Below are positions 17,501 through 26,484 of a DNA stretch of 64,000 nucleotides, one piece after another. This stretch comes from an uncultured bacterium (GTDB lineage Bacteria; Cyanobacteriota; Vampirovibrionia; Gastranaerophilales; Gastranaerophilaceae). Below the pieces are notes generated by a model. That model worked only from the letters and a program-made list of their open reading frames with translations. It was not told where the DNA came from and searched no databases. Where the stretch lies: positions 134,263 through 198,262 of the forward strand of contig CASDOW010000011.1 of assembly GCA_949282195.1 (NCBI GenBank), in the 5' to 3' direction. Every line of letters starts with the position of its first letter. The first letter of the stretch is position 1. The position numbers and the translations under genes were made by a program.

Positions 17501-20065
17501 TTAATTTAAGTTATAACTTATTGTCTTATTTAATACACTCGAAAAATCCTTAGCAAAATGCAAATCATAATTTGACATACCGGCCAAAAATTCCTTGTTT
17601 TCTCTTTGATTTTGTTGATTTTGCTTTTGCTGATTTTGACTGCTTGTATCTTGATTTTGCTGTTCCGAATTAAAATTTTGACCATTTCCTTGGTAATTAG
17701 TTGAACCTTCTTGACCCATAGTCTTAATTTGAATATTATTTACATTTACTCCTGCGTCAGACAATTGTTGTCTTAGAGAATCAATATTCTTTTCAATATA
17801 GGCTCTTACATCATCATTTTGTGCCAATATATTTGTAGTTAAACCAAGATGATTTGTAGTTAACTCAATTGACAATCTTCCTAAATCATGGGGCCTTAAA
17901 ACCATTGTCAATTTTTGACCTTGTGCGTCTTTTAATTGAGTTATTTTATTTGTAATTTGATTAAAAATATCACCTCCAATATCATTTTGAATTTGTTGAG
18001 AGGTTGTATTTTGTGCTTTCATCATTTGTGCCGCATTTTTAATCATTGACAATTCAGGCGCCAAATTATCGTATGAAATAGCTCCATGTACGGTTGTTGT
18101 TGCATTTAATGAAGAATTTTGTTCATTTAACGCCATTTTAGCCACTTCATCCGCCACTGATAAAGCACCTGATTGAACTTCATCTTGAAAACTAATATCT
18201 AAAAGCATGTCGTCTTGAAGTGCATCTACAAAAACTTCTTTTTGAAGATTAATCTCGCTTTCTTCTACATTCTCTTGTGTAATTTCTACATCTTTGCTTT
18301 TAAAATCAGCTTCAATTGTTTGATTATTTTTTAGAAAATCATCATAAGAAGCATTTTTATTCTGATTTGAGAAGTTTTCATTGTCTTGTGAGTTTCTCGC
18401 CTGTTTAAACACTTCAGACAAATCTATTGTATTTTCTGTTTCTTGATGAATATCAGAAACATTTTCTTTTGCATTTAATTTAATTTCATCATCTTGAGGT
18501 ATGTCAATGTTATTATTGACAAAATCTTGCACTTTTGAAATTGTTTCTTGAACTGTATTTTTTTCTGTTTCAGTTTTATTTGAATTTACTTTTGGTGTTT
18601 CTTGTTGAACATCAACAATTTTATCAATATATTCATCAACCTTTTGCTTATCTTCATCAGATAATTTTTCATAATCGGATGAGTTTTTAAAATCCTTAAA
18701 TGCTTCTAAAAGCTCATTTAGAGAACTTTTCTCGTCTTGATTGTCTTGAATTTGAATATTATCCTCAATAACCAAAGATTCAGTTTTAACTTCATTCGTA
18801 TTTTTCAAAAATTCTTTATCAAATTTATCTGCTAAATTTTCTAAATCTTTTGAAATTTCATTAAAATCAACAAGATTAATATCAGTATCTTTATTGTTAA
18901 ATTCTAATACTTCAGACACTTTAGACGTTATTTCTTTTAAATCATCAATTATTTCGCTATTTATATTTGTTTTTGAATTATCAACTTCCTTTAATAAACT
19001 ATCTAAATCATCAGAAATTTTTTCCAATTTATCAAAATCTTTTTTTTCAAAAGCTTTTTTTAATTCCTTAAGAGTATTTTTTATATCTTGCGCCAATTTT
19101 TCCGTTTCATCAGACACATCTTTAAACGGCTTATCATTATCTGATTTTATTTCAATTTCATTTTTTAAATCAACCGACTGTAATAAATTATTTTCTTTTT
19201 CAGTTGCAGCTTTTGAAATAACTTCTTTTAAAAATTCACTTGCTTCAGCTTTTAAATCTACATCGTCTGCTTTTTTTACAGCATTATTAATAATATCTTT
19301 TATTTGTTCAAAAGTTTGAAATAAATCATTTTTATTATCCTTAGATAAATTCAAATTATCTAAGGAGCTGAAAATTTCATCTATTGCATTAGGAATTTCT
19401 TCAAGAGTTTCAACTTTTGAAAGAATTTCATCAATTTCTGTATTTAAATCATCATTTTGCGCTGTATCTACCCCTAAAGATATTAAAACATTACTTAAAA
19501 CATCTTTAATATCTTTTTTATTTTGTTCATCTAACTGAATATTATCATTTGTTTCATCTAAAGAAAAAACTGGTGATGACTCAACATGTGAGCTATTATT
19601 TATGTCTGATAAATCTTCTTCTTTCTTTTCCTCATCTAAAATAGGTTTAATATTTTCTCTTTCTTGCGATACTTCAACTGCGTTACCCGCTGTTGTATCA
19701 TTTGAAGTTTCTTGAACATTTAAAGTAGTATTTTTATCATTGGAACCATTTTGTCTGTCATCAATTAAATCGTCTTTTTGTTGATTGCTTTCTTTAATTG
19801 ACCGAGCAGGAGTTTTTATAGAACCTGCACTTTGAGTATCATTTTTAATAGCAAGCTTATTAATGGAGCTGGTATTTGATTTTATCGCTTTTTTCACAAA
19901 ATCAGTCTGAGCTTTTTTAGTGTTTGCGTCAAGCGTATTAATTAAATTCGAAAATGAATCATCAGTTTCAGTTTTCCTTGAAGCTAAATTTCCATTTTTC
20001 AAATTTAATAATATATCGGCTGTACTTGTTATATTTTCGCTATTTTGCACTAAGGCTTCTGTCAT
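17501..20065 (-). CDS. fliK: Flagellar hook-length control protein FliK (large, acidic)
   Basis: FliK measures hook length and switches the export gate (through FlhB) from hook to filament substrates. Only the C-terminal domain is conserved. Here LTMVLRPHDLGRLSIELTTN (about 708-727) and the following DVRAYIEKNIDSLRQQLSDAGVNVNNIQI match the Flg_hook domain, with a Gln/Asn-rich tail. The 854-residue protein is more than twice the usual enterobacterial length. Its N-terminal two-thirds is low-complexity and dominated by Asp, Glu, Asn, Lys and Ser with predicted coiled-coil heptads, which fits a long flexible ruler. Its partner FlhB is encoded at 52787-53968. GAGGA precedes the ATG. Confidence 0.88.
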   Translation of the reverse strand: MTEALVQNSENITSTADILLNLKNGNLASRKTETDDSFSNLINTLDANTKKAQTDFVKKAIKSNTSSINKLAIKNDTQSAGSIKTPARSIKESNQQKDDLIDDRQNGSNDKNTTLNVQETSNDTTAGNAVEVSQERENIKPILDEEKKEEDLSDINNSSHVESSPVFSLDETNDNIQLDEQNKKDIKDVLSNVLISLGVDTAQNDDLNTEIDEILSKVETLEEIPNAIDEIFSSLDNLNLSKDNKNDLFQTFEQIKDIINNAVKKADDVDLKAEASEFLKEVISKAATEKENNLLQSVDLKNEIEIKSDNDKPFKDVSDETEKLAQDIKNTLKELKKAFEKKDFDKLEKISDDLDSLLKEVDNSKTNINSEIIDDLKEITSKVSEVLEFNNKDTDINLVDFNEISKDLENLADKFDKEFLKNTNEVKTESLVIEDNIQIQDNQDEKSSLNELLEAFKDFKNSSDYEKLSDEDKQKVDEYIDKIVDVQQETPKVNSNKTETEKNTVQETISKVQDFVNNNIDIPQDDEIKLNAKENVSDIHQETENTIDLSEVFKQARNSQDNENFSNQNKNASYDDFLKNNQTIEADFKSKDVEITQENVEESEINLQKEVFVDALQDDMLLDISFQDEVQSGALSVADEVAKMALNEQNSSLNATTTVHGAISYDNLAPELSMIKNAAQMMKAQNTTSQQIQNDIGGDIFNQITNKITQLKDAQGQKLTMVLRPHDLGRLSIELTTNHLGLTTNILAQNDDVRAYIEKNIDSLRQQLSDAGVNVNNIQIKTMGQEGSTNYQGNGQNFNSEQQNQDTSSQNQQKQNQQNQRENKEFLAGMSNYDLHFAKDFSSVLNKTISYNLN

Positions 20066-20086
20066 ATTTCCTCTATTGTCCCAATT

Positions 20087-20527
20087 TTATGCTGTAATTC
20101 TTTTTGAATTTACAATATCATCTATTTGTTTAATTTCTTCTTGTAAAAGTTCTTTATTATACTGTTCTTTTTGTTTTTCCTTTAAATTTTCTAAAGATTT
20201 AACTTTAATATAAGCTTCTTTTGCAATTTGCTGCTGCAACATCAATTCTTGTTTTGTTTTTTCAATAATTTTTTCTTGAGTTTTAATATCTTGAGCAATT
20301 TTACTTGAAAATGCAGCATAATTCGCTACAATATTTGCGTCAAAAACCCCATTTAAATATTTTTCAGATTCTTCCTTAATCTCTAAAAGCGCATTTTTCA
20401 TTTGCTCTAAAACATCTAATTGCTTATTATAAACATTCATAATAGAAGCAAGTTTTATTCTCTCATCTTCAAGAGTGTGCTTTCTGATTGTCAAAACACT
20501 CTCAAGAGTGAACTTGAACTTCTTCAA
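20087..20527 (-). CDS. fliJ: Flagellar export protein FliJ
   Basis: FliJ is the cytoplasmic coiled-coil stalk of the flagellar export ATPase and recycles export chaperones. The 146-residue protein starts MKKFKFTLESVLTIRKHTLEDE, the family signature, and is helical coiled coil throughout. The start is a TTG at 20527. The nearest upstream ATG is out of frame and stops directly at this TTG; a GGGGAT stretch 7-12 bases upstream may serve as a weak ribosome-binding site. It lies 21 bases before fliK and is the first gene of the operon. Confidence 0.86.
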   Translation of the reverse strand: MKKFKFTLESVLTIRKHTLEDERIKLASIMNVYNKQLDVLEQMKNALLEIKEESEKYLNGVFDANIVANYAAFSSKIAQDIKTQEKIIEKTKQELMLQQQIAKEAYIKVKSLENLKEKQKEQYNKELLQEEIKQIDDIVNSKRITA

Positions 20528-20589
20528 ACTAATTCTATCCCCATATGTCTAATCTACACATGATAAGATACAAAAGATGAGGGTTTTAT

Positions 20590-20617
20590 TCATCATCTAT
20601 ATTGTTGAAAAACTTTA
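20590..20617 (-). promoter_or_regulatory. Candidate sigma-28-type flagellar promoter upstream of fliJ
   Basis: On the minus strand TAAAGTTT (20610-20617) is followed after 12 bases by GATGATGA (20590-20597). This resembles the flagellar sigma factor consensus TAAAGTTT-N11-GCCGATAA, with five of eight matches in the -10 part. It would start the transcript about 55 bases before fliJ. A single site is weak evidence. Confidence 0.4.
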
Positions 20618-20654
20618 GCTCATTTTTTAAAAAATAAACCAAACAGACTAATTT

Positions 20655-21395
20655 TTATCTTCCGCCCATATAGAATAAAATGTCTATAATTAAGTCAGCA
20701 AAAAGGATATAGACAGTACAAATTATTGCGGATTTTGTTGTTGACTCGCCAACATTTTTAGCGCCGCCTCTGGTATTATATCCGACAGTAGCACACACTA
20801 AAGCTATCAAAGCACCAAAAACAACACCTTTGAATAAGCTTATATAAATATCTTTCAAAAGAAGCATTAACCACACAGAATTAAAATATCTTATAGGATG
20901 AAGCCCGATTGAATAATATGACACCAAAGCTCCCCCCAAAATTCCCGTTAATTCAGCCAGCAACACAACACAAAACATGCCTGTGGCACCTGCTATTATT
21001 CTTGGTGCAAAATAATATCCGATAGGATCAACTCTTAAAACTTCAATTGCGTCAATTTGATTAGTTACTTGCATGTTTGCAACTTGTGCTGTTATTGCAG
21101 TTCCCGCTCTGGCTGCAAGCGCCAATGCCGCAAACCCCGGAGCAATTTCTCTAATTAAGGCAACAGCCAAAAAACCGCCAATATAGCTATCTCCGCCCGA
21201 CATTAAAAATTGTTCCGCAACTTGCAAGGCTATAACGCAAGCCGAAATAAAAACAATTGAAAGACAAATGCCCAAAGAATCAAAACCGATTGCGCCCATT
21301 TGATTAAACACTGCGCTCATTCTGACATTTCCGCGCAGAGTATAATTCAAGGCTCTAAAAAAATTTTGAACACATTGTCCTAAAAAACTTATCAC
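20655..21395 (-). CDS. MlaE-type ABC transporter permease (lipid transport)
   Basis: The 246-residue protein has five to six hydrophobic helices and the MlaE signature region (LIREIAPGFAALALAARAGTAI, then AQVANMQVTNQIDAIEVLRVDP) at about 91-135. MlaE permeases move phospholipids, or in chloroplasts and cyanobacteria related lipids, between inner and outer membranes with an ATPase and an MCE-domain protein. Neither partner is adjacent here. The start is GTG; TATAAT ends 6 bases before it on the minus strand and no Shine-Dalgarno is visible. It is divergent from the GT2-like gene. The gap to fliJ is 127 bases, so it is probably not part of the flagellar operon. Confidence 0.9.
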   Translation of the reverse strand: MISFLGQCVQNFFRALNYTLRGNVRMSAVFNQMGAIGFDSLGICLSIVFISACVIALQVAEQFLMSGGDSYIGGFLAVALIREIAPGFAALALAARAGTAITAQVANMQVTNQIDAIEVLRVDPIGYYFAPRIIAGATGMFCVVLLAELTGILGGALVSYYSIGLHPIRYFNSVWLMLLLKDIYISLFKGVVFGALIALVCATVGYNTRGGAKNVGESTTKSAIICTVYILFADLIIDILFYMGGR

Positions 21396-21401
21396 AAACT
21401 G

Positions 21402-21457
21402 ATTATATCTTTATCAAACAAAAAAAGCTAGATTTTTGTCTATATTTTTTATAAAAT
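21402..21457. promoter_or_regulatory. Divergent -10 elements for mlaE-like and GT2-like genes
   Basis: On the minus strand TATAAT occupies 21402-21407, ending 6 bases before the GTG at 21395. On the plus strand TAAAAT occupies 21452-21457, ending 6 bases before the ATG at 21464. Neither gene has a Shine-Dalgarno, so both transcripts are predicted to start at or next to the start codon. Confidence 0.45.
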
Positions 21458-21463
21458 ACATAT

Positions 21464-22990
21464 ATGATAGTATTCGATACGATTTTTGCAATAATAATCA
21501 TTTATTTATTTATCTACTGTATTTACCAGCTATTCTTCTACATTAAAGCTAATGATATAGAAAAATTTTTTGATATACAAGAAAAAACAAGAAGTATAAC
21601 CGTAGATAAAAAAAAGCTATGCGTCATTATCCATGCAACAAATAAAGATAAAAATCTGGATAGGCTTTTATCAATCTTAAACAATCAATCATACCCAAAA
21701 GAAAACTATGAAGTCCATGTTGTTTTCCAAAAAGAAGAAAATGACACATCTATTTCAAGAGATTTTGCTCTTGGCGCAAGAATACATAATATCCAAAATC
21801 CCGACTATTTTTCAAAAGATAAAGCGGTTAATCTTCTAATTCAAAAAATGATTACCGAAGAAAAATATGACGCTTATGTGTTTTTAGGTCCAAACAGAAT
21901 TGTTGGAGAAAAATATCTTGAAAATATCAACAAATCAATTAAAGAATCAGGCGTCATTGTTGGCTCTAAAGTTTCAATGAATGAAAAAAATCAACTTGCC
22001 AAAAAAATTAAAAATTCTATCATAGATGCATATCTTAAATATATTAATCGAACCAATAATATCGTGCGCTCTATGTTTGAATTGCCTTTCTTTATAGACG
22101 GTGAAAATTTTGTAATAACTCAAGACGCATTAGAAAAAATCGGCTATGTCGGAATTGAAGATAAAAATTCAGAACTCGAATTTTCTCTTGATTTAGCCTC
22201 AAATGACATCAAAACAACCTATTCACCATATGTAATTTCTGCTGTTGATGTAAAAAATTATGATTTTTCATCTCCTTCCATTCAAAACAAAATTTCACTA
22301 TTTAGTCATTATTTTCCGCTTTTAATGTTTAAGAATGCAACTTTTAGAGAATTTATTTTATTCTTATTAAAACCAAATTCATTATTTGTTTTATTTGCAT
22401 ATATCGGTTTGTGCCTATTATCTTTTTATCTGCCAAGCCATATCGCAAAAAAACCTTTGTTAATTTTAGGCTTGTTCTTGTTTATTAATTTTGTAATTTC
22501 AATAAACACCTCAAGAATGACCATAAAAGAAGTTCTTTGGCTTATGCTATACCCGATTTGCTTAAGCTGGCAAAAATTGAAAATTTTAATAAACAATTTA
22601 ACTATGCGCTCAATTATAAACAGCAGATATGAAGAAGAAAATATTAACTCGGCCACAATTAATGCCGTTGTTAATAATGGCAAAAAGGATTTTACCTGCA
22701 AACTGGATTTAGTTTCAGAAGACGGCATGAGAAAAGTTATATTTAGAGAAGGAAATCGCTTTATTGCAACTGATTCTTTTTTGAGAATGCACGACGCACT
22801 TAAAGACATTACCTACAAATTAAAATCCAAAGGTTTAACCCTTAAAACTTGTCAAAATTGCAGCCATTTCACCCTATGCCCCGACGGCACACTGGATTGC
22901 TTAAACGGAAAATGTCAAATTTCACAAAATGAAATTTTAATATGGAATGGATGTCAATTTTTCCACCCGTCAAACAATGATTCCCCGTAA
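21464..22990 (+). CDS. GT2-fold membrane glycosyltransferase-like protein with C-terminal cysteine cluster
   Basis: The 508-residue protein has an N-terminal membrane helix (about 4-24). A Rossmann-like GT-A region follows at about 48-260 (KLCVIIHATNKDKNLDRLLSILNNQSYP, then YDAYVFLGPNRIVGEKYLENI). The usual DxD of family 2 is replaced by GPN in this strand, so catalysis is uncertain. Two hydrophobic helices follow at about 305-350. The C-terminal 55 residues hold six cysteines (463, 466, 472, 479, 484, 497) in a metal- or disulfide-like arrangement that is not part of GT2 enzymes. Its 3' end overlaps the convergent gene by 37 bases. Role inferred: surface polysaccharide or glycolipid synthesis. 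Confidence 0.68.
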   Translation: MIVFDTIFAIIIIYLFIYCIYQLFFYIKANDIEKFFDIQEKTRSITVDKKKLCVIIHATNKDKNLDRLLSILNNQSYPKENYEVHVVFQKEENDTSISRDFALGARIHNIQNPDYFSKDKAVNLLIQKMITEEKYDAYVFLGPNRIVGEKYLENINKSIKESGVIVGSKVSMNEKNQLAKKIKNSIIDAYLKYINRTNNIVRSMFELPFFIDGENFVITQDALEKIGYVGIEDKNSELEFSLDLASNDIKTTYSPYVISAVDVKNYDFSSPSIQNKISLFSHYFPLLMFKNATFREFILFLLKPNSLFVLFAYIGLCLLSFYLPSHIAKKPLLILGLFLFINFVISINTSRMTIKEVLWLMLYPICLSWQKLKILINNLTMRSIINSRYEEENINSATINAVVNNGKKDFTCKLDLVSEDGMRKVIFREGNRFIATDSFLRMHDALKDITYKLKSKGLTLKTCQNCSHFTLCPDGTLDCLNGKCQISQNEILIWNGCQFFHPSNNDSP

Positions 22991-24087
22991 AGAACTTCTT
23001 GCAATCTATATATAGCCGAATTTAGATATTTTCCTCTTGTCGAATTTTCTTCTATTGCGCCAAGCATGCTTGTTAAAGGTACTTTTTGTTGTTTTTTGGT
23101 TATATTGTCCATTTTAACAAAGGCAATTCCGTTATTTGCCTGTGTTTTATTTTCCTTTGCATATCGAAGCCAACCTTCAAATGATTTATATGCCCTAATA
23201 GGGTCATAACTGTCTTCTGTTTTTGCTCCGTTTATAATAGCGTTTAAAATATTTATTTTTATACTGAAAAACTCTTCCAAGTTTCCGGCTATTTCAAAAG
23301 ATGAAAATTCTTCTTCAATTGTTTTATTTAAAGAAGCCAATGTTTTATACACAAAGTCATATTTTCTTTTATCTATATTGCCTTCCTTATCAAGGATTTG
23401 TTTTTTTACTTTTGAAACAATTGCATAATCATCGCTCCAAAGTTCCAACATTAACTTTGGAATTGCAGGAAATTTATCTTTTGAAACTTTTCCCTCTTTA
23501 TCTAAACAATGCGTCATAATATTTGATTTTAATTCCGATATTGATTTTTTTCCGCCCGTCATTTGATAATATTCAATTAAAGCATTATACATATCTATAT
23601 CAATACCGTCTTTACCTTTTGAAGACTTCATTGCATCAAGATAAAATTTTTGCCCGTTTAGCACATAATATAAAACCGCATTAACTGATTCATTTGCAAA
23701 AACCATATCACGATTTAGTGTATCGCCGTTTTTTAAAACAGAAAAAATCGTATAAACAGCTTCAATCAAATCTCTATTCTTTTCAGGAGTTAATTCTATG
23801 TTATTTGCCGAAATGTTAAATTTATACATTTGTATTGCAGACGCAAAATCGATTGCTGTTTGCTCTAAAAATTCGCCGCTTTTTGAAGTTAATATATTTT
23901 TCGTTATTTCCTCTGCTAAATCTTCACTATCCATTTCAGCTAAAAATTTTCTAAAAGCAGAATTTTCTTCACTTTTTTCAAACGTATCAATGCTTGTGCC
24001 AAATTTTAAATTATTCTGTTTTATGTTTATTCTGTTTAATAAAATATTATTACTTTTAAGTAATAATAATACAGGGGCAATTTTCAT
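22954..24087 (-). CDS. Hypothetical protein after folC
   Basis: I recognise no family. The protein has about 377 residues and is mostly alpha-helical and soluble by composition, with several charged helices (FRKFLAEMDSEDLAEEITKN, YNALIEYYQMTGGKKSISEL). The N-terminus (MKIAPVLLLLKSNNILLNRI...NNLKFGTSIDTF) is an Asn/Lys-rich lead ending in a FG step, similar in style to the RelA-like protein at 57003-58160. The ATG at 24087 is chosen because AAAGGA lies 9 bases before it; a TTG at 24111 would extend it by 8 residues across that ribosome-binding site. It is the last gene of the murF-folC run and overlaps the convergent GT2-like gene at its 3' end. Confidence 0.66.
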   Translation of the reverse strand: MKIAPVLLLLKSNNILLNRINIKQNNLKFGTSIDTFEKSEENSAFRKFLAEMDSEDLAEEITKNILTSKSGEFLEQTAIDFASAIQMYKFNISANNIELTPEKNRDLIEAVYTIFSVLKNGDTLNRDMVFANESVNAVLYYVLNGQKFYLDAMKSSKGKDGIDIDMYNALIEYYQMTGGKKSISELKSNIMTHCLDKEGKVSKDKFPAIPKLMLELWSDDYAIVSKVKKQILDKEGNIDKRKYDFVYKTLASLNKTIEEEFSSFEIAGNLEEFFSIKINILNAIINGAKTEDSYDPIRAYKSFEGWLRYAKENKTQANNGIAFVKMDNITKKQQKVPLTSMLGAIEENSTRGKYLNSAIYRLQEVLYGESLFDGWKN

Positions 24088-24136
24088 ATAGCTATATCCT
24101 TTTCTATACAAAAACCCTGAATTTTATTTTTTGCTT

Positions 24137-25360
24137 TTACTTAAAAATTTCTCCGAGCATATATATTGAACCGCACACAATTTTTAGATTTTTATCGGCA
24201 TTGATAATATCTTTAATTTCTTTCTTATCAAATACTTTTATCAAATCCTTCTTTAAATCATCTTCTAAATCTTCAAACTTGAGTGAATTTTGGTGTTCAA
24301 ATTCAACAAAATAAAATTTATCAGAAGCTTTCTTGATTTCAAATAGAATATTCAACATCGTTTTATAATCTTTGTTTTTTAAACATCCAAAAACAAAAGT
24401 CTTATCACTATTTTTAAAATTTTCTTTTACAAATTCAACTAAAGTTTTTATGCCTGAAGGGTTATGAGCGCAATCAATTAAAAGATTTTTTTGAAAATTA
24501 TATTCAAGCCTAAACTTCCAAACTACTTTTTTTAGCGCATTTTCTATTGTTTTTTCATCAATGCTTATATCTAAATTTTTAATTGCAGCTAAAGCTAAGG
24601 CTAAATTTTTTGCTTGATGTGAACCCAAAAGGCTAAATTGAATTTTTTTATTGTCCAAATAAACCCAATTAACCCCGTTTTCAAATTCAAGTTTCAAAGA
24701 AGGAGGGTTTATAATTTTTGCATTTTTTGTTTTTGCAACTTTTTCTATTACTTCAAAACCCAAGTTATCTTTTGAAATAACCACCTTAGAATTTTCTTTA
24801 ATTATTCCTGCTTTTTGCAGAGCAATTTTATTAATACTATCACCCAAGCGCTCAGTGTGGTCGAAGTCAATTGTTGTAATAATATCCGCAAGTATTTTAT
24901 CAACAACATTTGTGGCGTCATAAGTTCCGCCAAGACCTGTTTCCAAAATCACATAATCAACCTTTTTTATATAGAAATAATAAAATGCAACCGCAGTTAA
25001 AAGCTCAAACTCGGTTAAATCAATATTATTTTCAAGCGCAAGATTATTAATATCATTTATTAATCTGTCAAAGACATATCTTGAAATATTTTCATTGTTG
25101 ATTTTAATTCTTTCATTATATGAAAATAAATGAGGACTTGTATATAAACCTATTTTTTTATCTTCGTCCTTAAATCTTTCAATAAGTATATCGTTAATTA
25201 TTTTTGAAGTTGAACCTTTGCCGTTTGTTCCTGCAACATGGATTACTTTATATTTCCTTTGAGGATTATCCAAAATTGCCAAGATTAACTTCATCCTTTT
25301 TAAACCAAGGTTAATGTGAAATTTATTAACGGATGTCAAAATTTCTTCAGCTGTTTTCAT
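24137..25360 (-). CDS. folC: Folylpolyglutamate synthase / dihydrofolate synthase FolC
   Basis: FolC adds glutamate to dihydropteroate and to folates. The 407-residue Mur-ligase-like protein has the P-loop VAGTNGKGSTS (near 43-53), TSPHLFSYNERI, LETGLGGTYDATN (diagnostic for FolC over Mur ligases), ITTIDFDHTERLG and LIDCAHNP. It begins 2 bases after murG stops, which ties folate tailoring to the cell-wall operon, although the functional link may be only co-transcription. Confidence 0.93.
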   Translation of the reverse strand: MKTAEEILTSVNKFHINLGLKRMKLILAILDNPQRKYKVIHVAGTNGKGSTSKIINDILIERFKDEDKKIGLYTSPHLFSYNERIKINNENISRYVFDRLINDINNLALENNIDLTEFELLTAVAFYYFYIKKVDYVILETGLGGTYDATNVVDKILADIITTIDFDHTERLGDSINKIALQKAGIIKENSKVVISKDNLGFEVIEKVAKTKNAKIINPPSLKLEFENGVNWVYLDNKKIQFSLLGSHQAKNLALALAAIKNLDISIDEKTIENALKKVVWKFRLEYNFQKNLLIDCAHNPSGIKTLVEFVKENFKNSDKTFVFGCLKNKDYKTMLNILFEIKKASDKFYFVEFEHQNSLKFEDLEDDLKKDLIKVFDKKEIKDIINADKNLKIVCGSIYMLGEIFK

Positions 25361-25362
25361 AA

Positions 25363-26484
25363 TTATTTATTCATCGCCTGTTTAATTTCTTCAACTATTT
25401 TTTGAGCCGAATTTAATCTTGCAGCTTTATAAGCGTTATATGATAAATCAGACAATAATTTTTTATCATTCATTAAAGTATCAACCATGTTAAATAAAGA
25501 ATCGTTATTACAGTCTTTATCTTCAAGCATTAACGCCATGTTGTTGTTAACAAGGCTCAGTGCATTTTTCTTTTGATGATCGCAAGCAGCATAAGGATAA
25601 GGAATTAATATAGAAGGCAAAGAACAAGCACAAATCTCGGACAAACTCAAAGAGCCCGCCCTTGAAACAACAATATCAGAAGATAATAAAGCCAAATACA
25701 TCTTATCAAAATACGGCTGTAAAACTAAATTATCAGGAAGTTCGCCAAGTTCTTCAACAATTTTTTTAGTCACTTCATCAAAATTCTTCTTTCCTGTTTG
25801 CCAAATGATTTCAATATTTTCCTTATTTGCATATTCCTTTAAAATCCTAAATGAAGAATTGTTTATTGTTCGAGCACCTAATGAACCACCCATAATTAAT
25901 ATTGTAAAAGCATCTTTTAAGGATAATTCTTTTCTTGCTTGTTTTTTAGATACTGTTTTAAATTCTTGTCTTATCGGATTTCCGTTCACAAAAACATTTT
26001 TTGAGTTGATATGTTTCTTTGCATCTTCAAAAGCAACAGAAACACTATTTGCATTTTTTGCAAAAAATCTTGTTACAATCCCGGGTTGTATATCACAATC
26101 ATGTAAAACATAAGGGATTTTAAATATTAAAGCACAAAACAATATAGGAGCACACACATATCCACCGGTTGCAAAAATCACATCAGGATTATATTTTAAT
26201 ACATATATTGATGCTTTCAGAGTTGCAAAAAATAAGCCGACCAACCAAAATATCAATTTTATTCCAAATTTTCGAGGCATTCCCTTGACGCCATATGATA
26301 AAAATTGATAACCGTTTTTAGAAGCTATTTCGTACTCTAAATTCTTTTTATTACCGAGATAATATATGTTTTTCTTTTCAATTCCAGATTCTAAAAGTGC
26401 ATTTATCACAGAAACCGCCGGATAAATATGCCCGCCTGTTCCGCCACCTGTTATAAAATAAGTTTTTTCTTTATTATCAGACAT
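25363..26484 (-). CDS. murG: UDP-GlcNAc:lipid I N-acetylglucosaminyltransferase MurG
   Basis: MurG converts lipid I to lipid II on the inner membrane face. The 373-residue GT-B protein has the GGGTGGHIYPA loop near 8-18, ATGGYVCAPI, LHDCDIQPG, LIMGGSLGARTIN and the C-terminal SRAGSLSLSEICACSLPSILIPYPYA with DHQKKNA. AAAGGA precedes the ATG, and the start overlaps the ftsW stop by 8 bases. Confidence 0.97.
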   Translation of the reverse strand: MSDNKEKTYFITGGGTGGHIYPAVSVINALLESGIEKKNIYYLGNKKNLEYEIASKNGYQFLSYGVKGMPRKFGIKLIFWLVGLFFATLKASIYVLKYNPDVIFATGGYVCAPILFCALIFKIPYVLHDCDIQPGIVTRFFAKNANSVSVAFEDAKKHINSKNVFVNGNPIRQEFKTVSKKQARKELSLKDAFTILIMGGSLGARTINNSSFRILKEYANKENIEIIWQTGKKNFDEVTKKIVEELGELPDNLVLQPYFDKMYLALLSSDIVVSRAGSLSLSEICACSLPSILIPYPYAACDHQKKNALSLVNNNMALMLEDKDCNNDSLFNMVDTLMNDKKLLSDLSYNAYKAARLNSAQKIVEEIKQAMNK

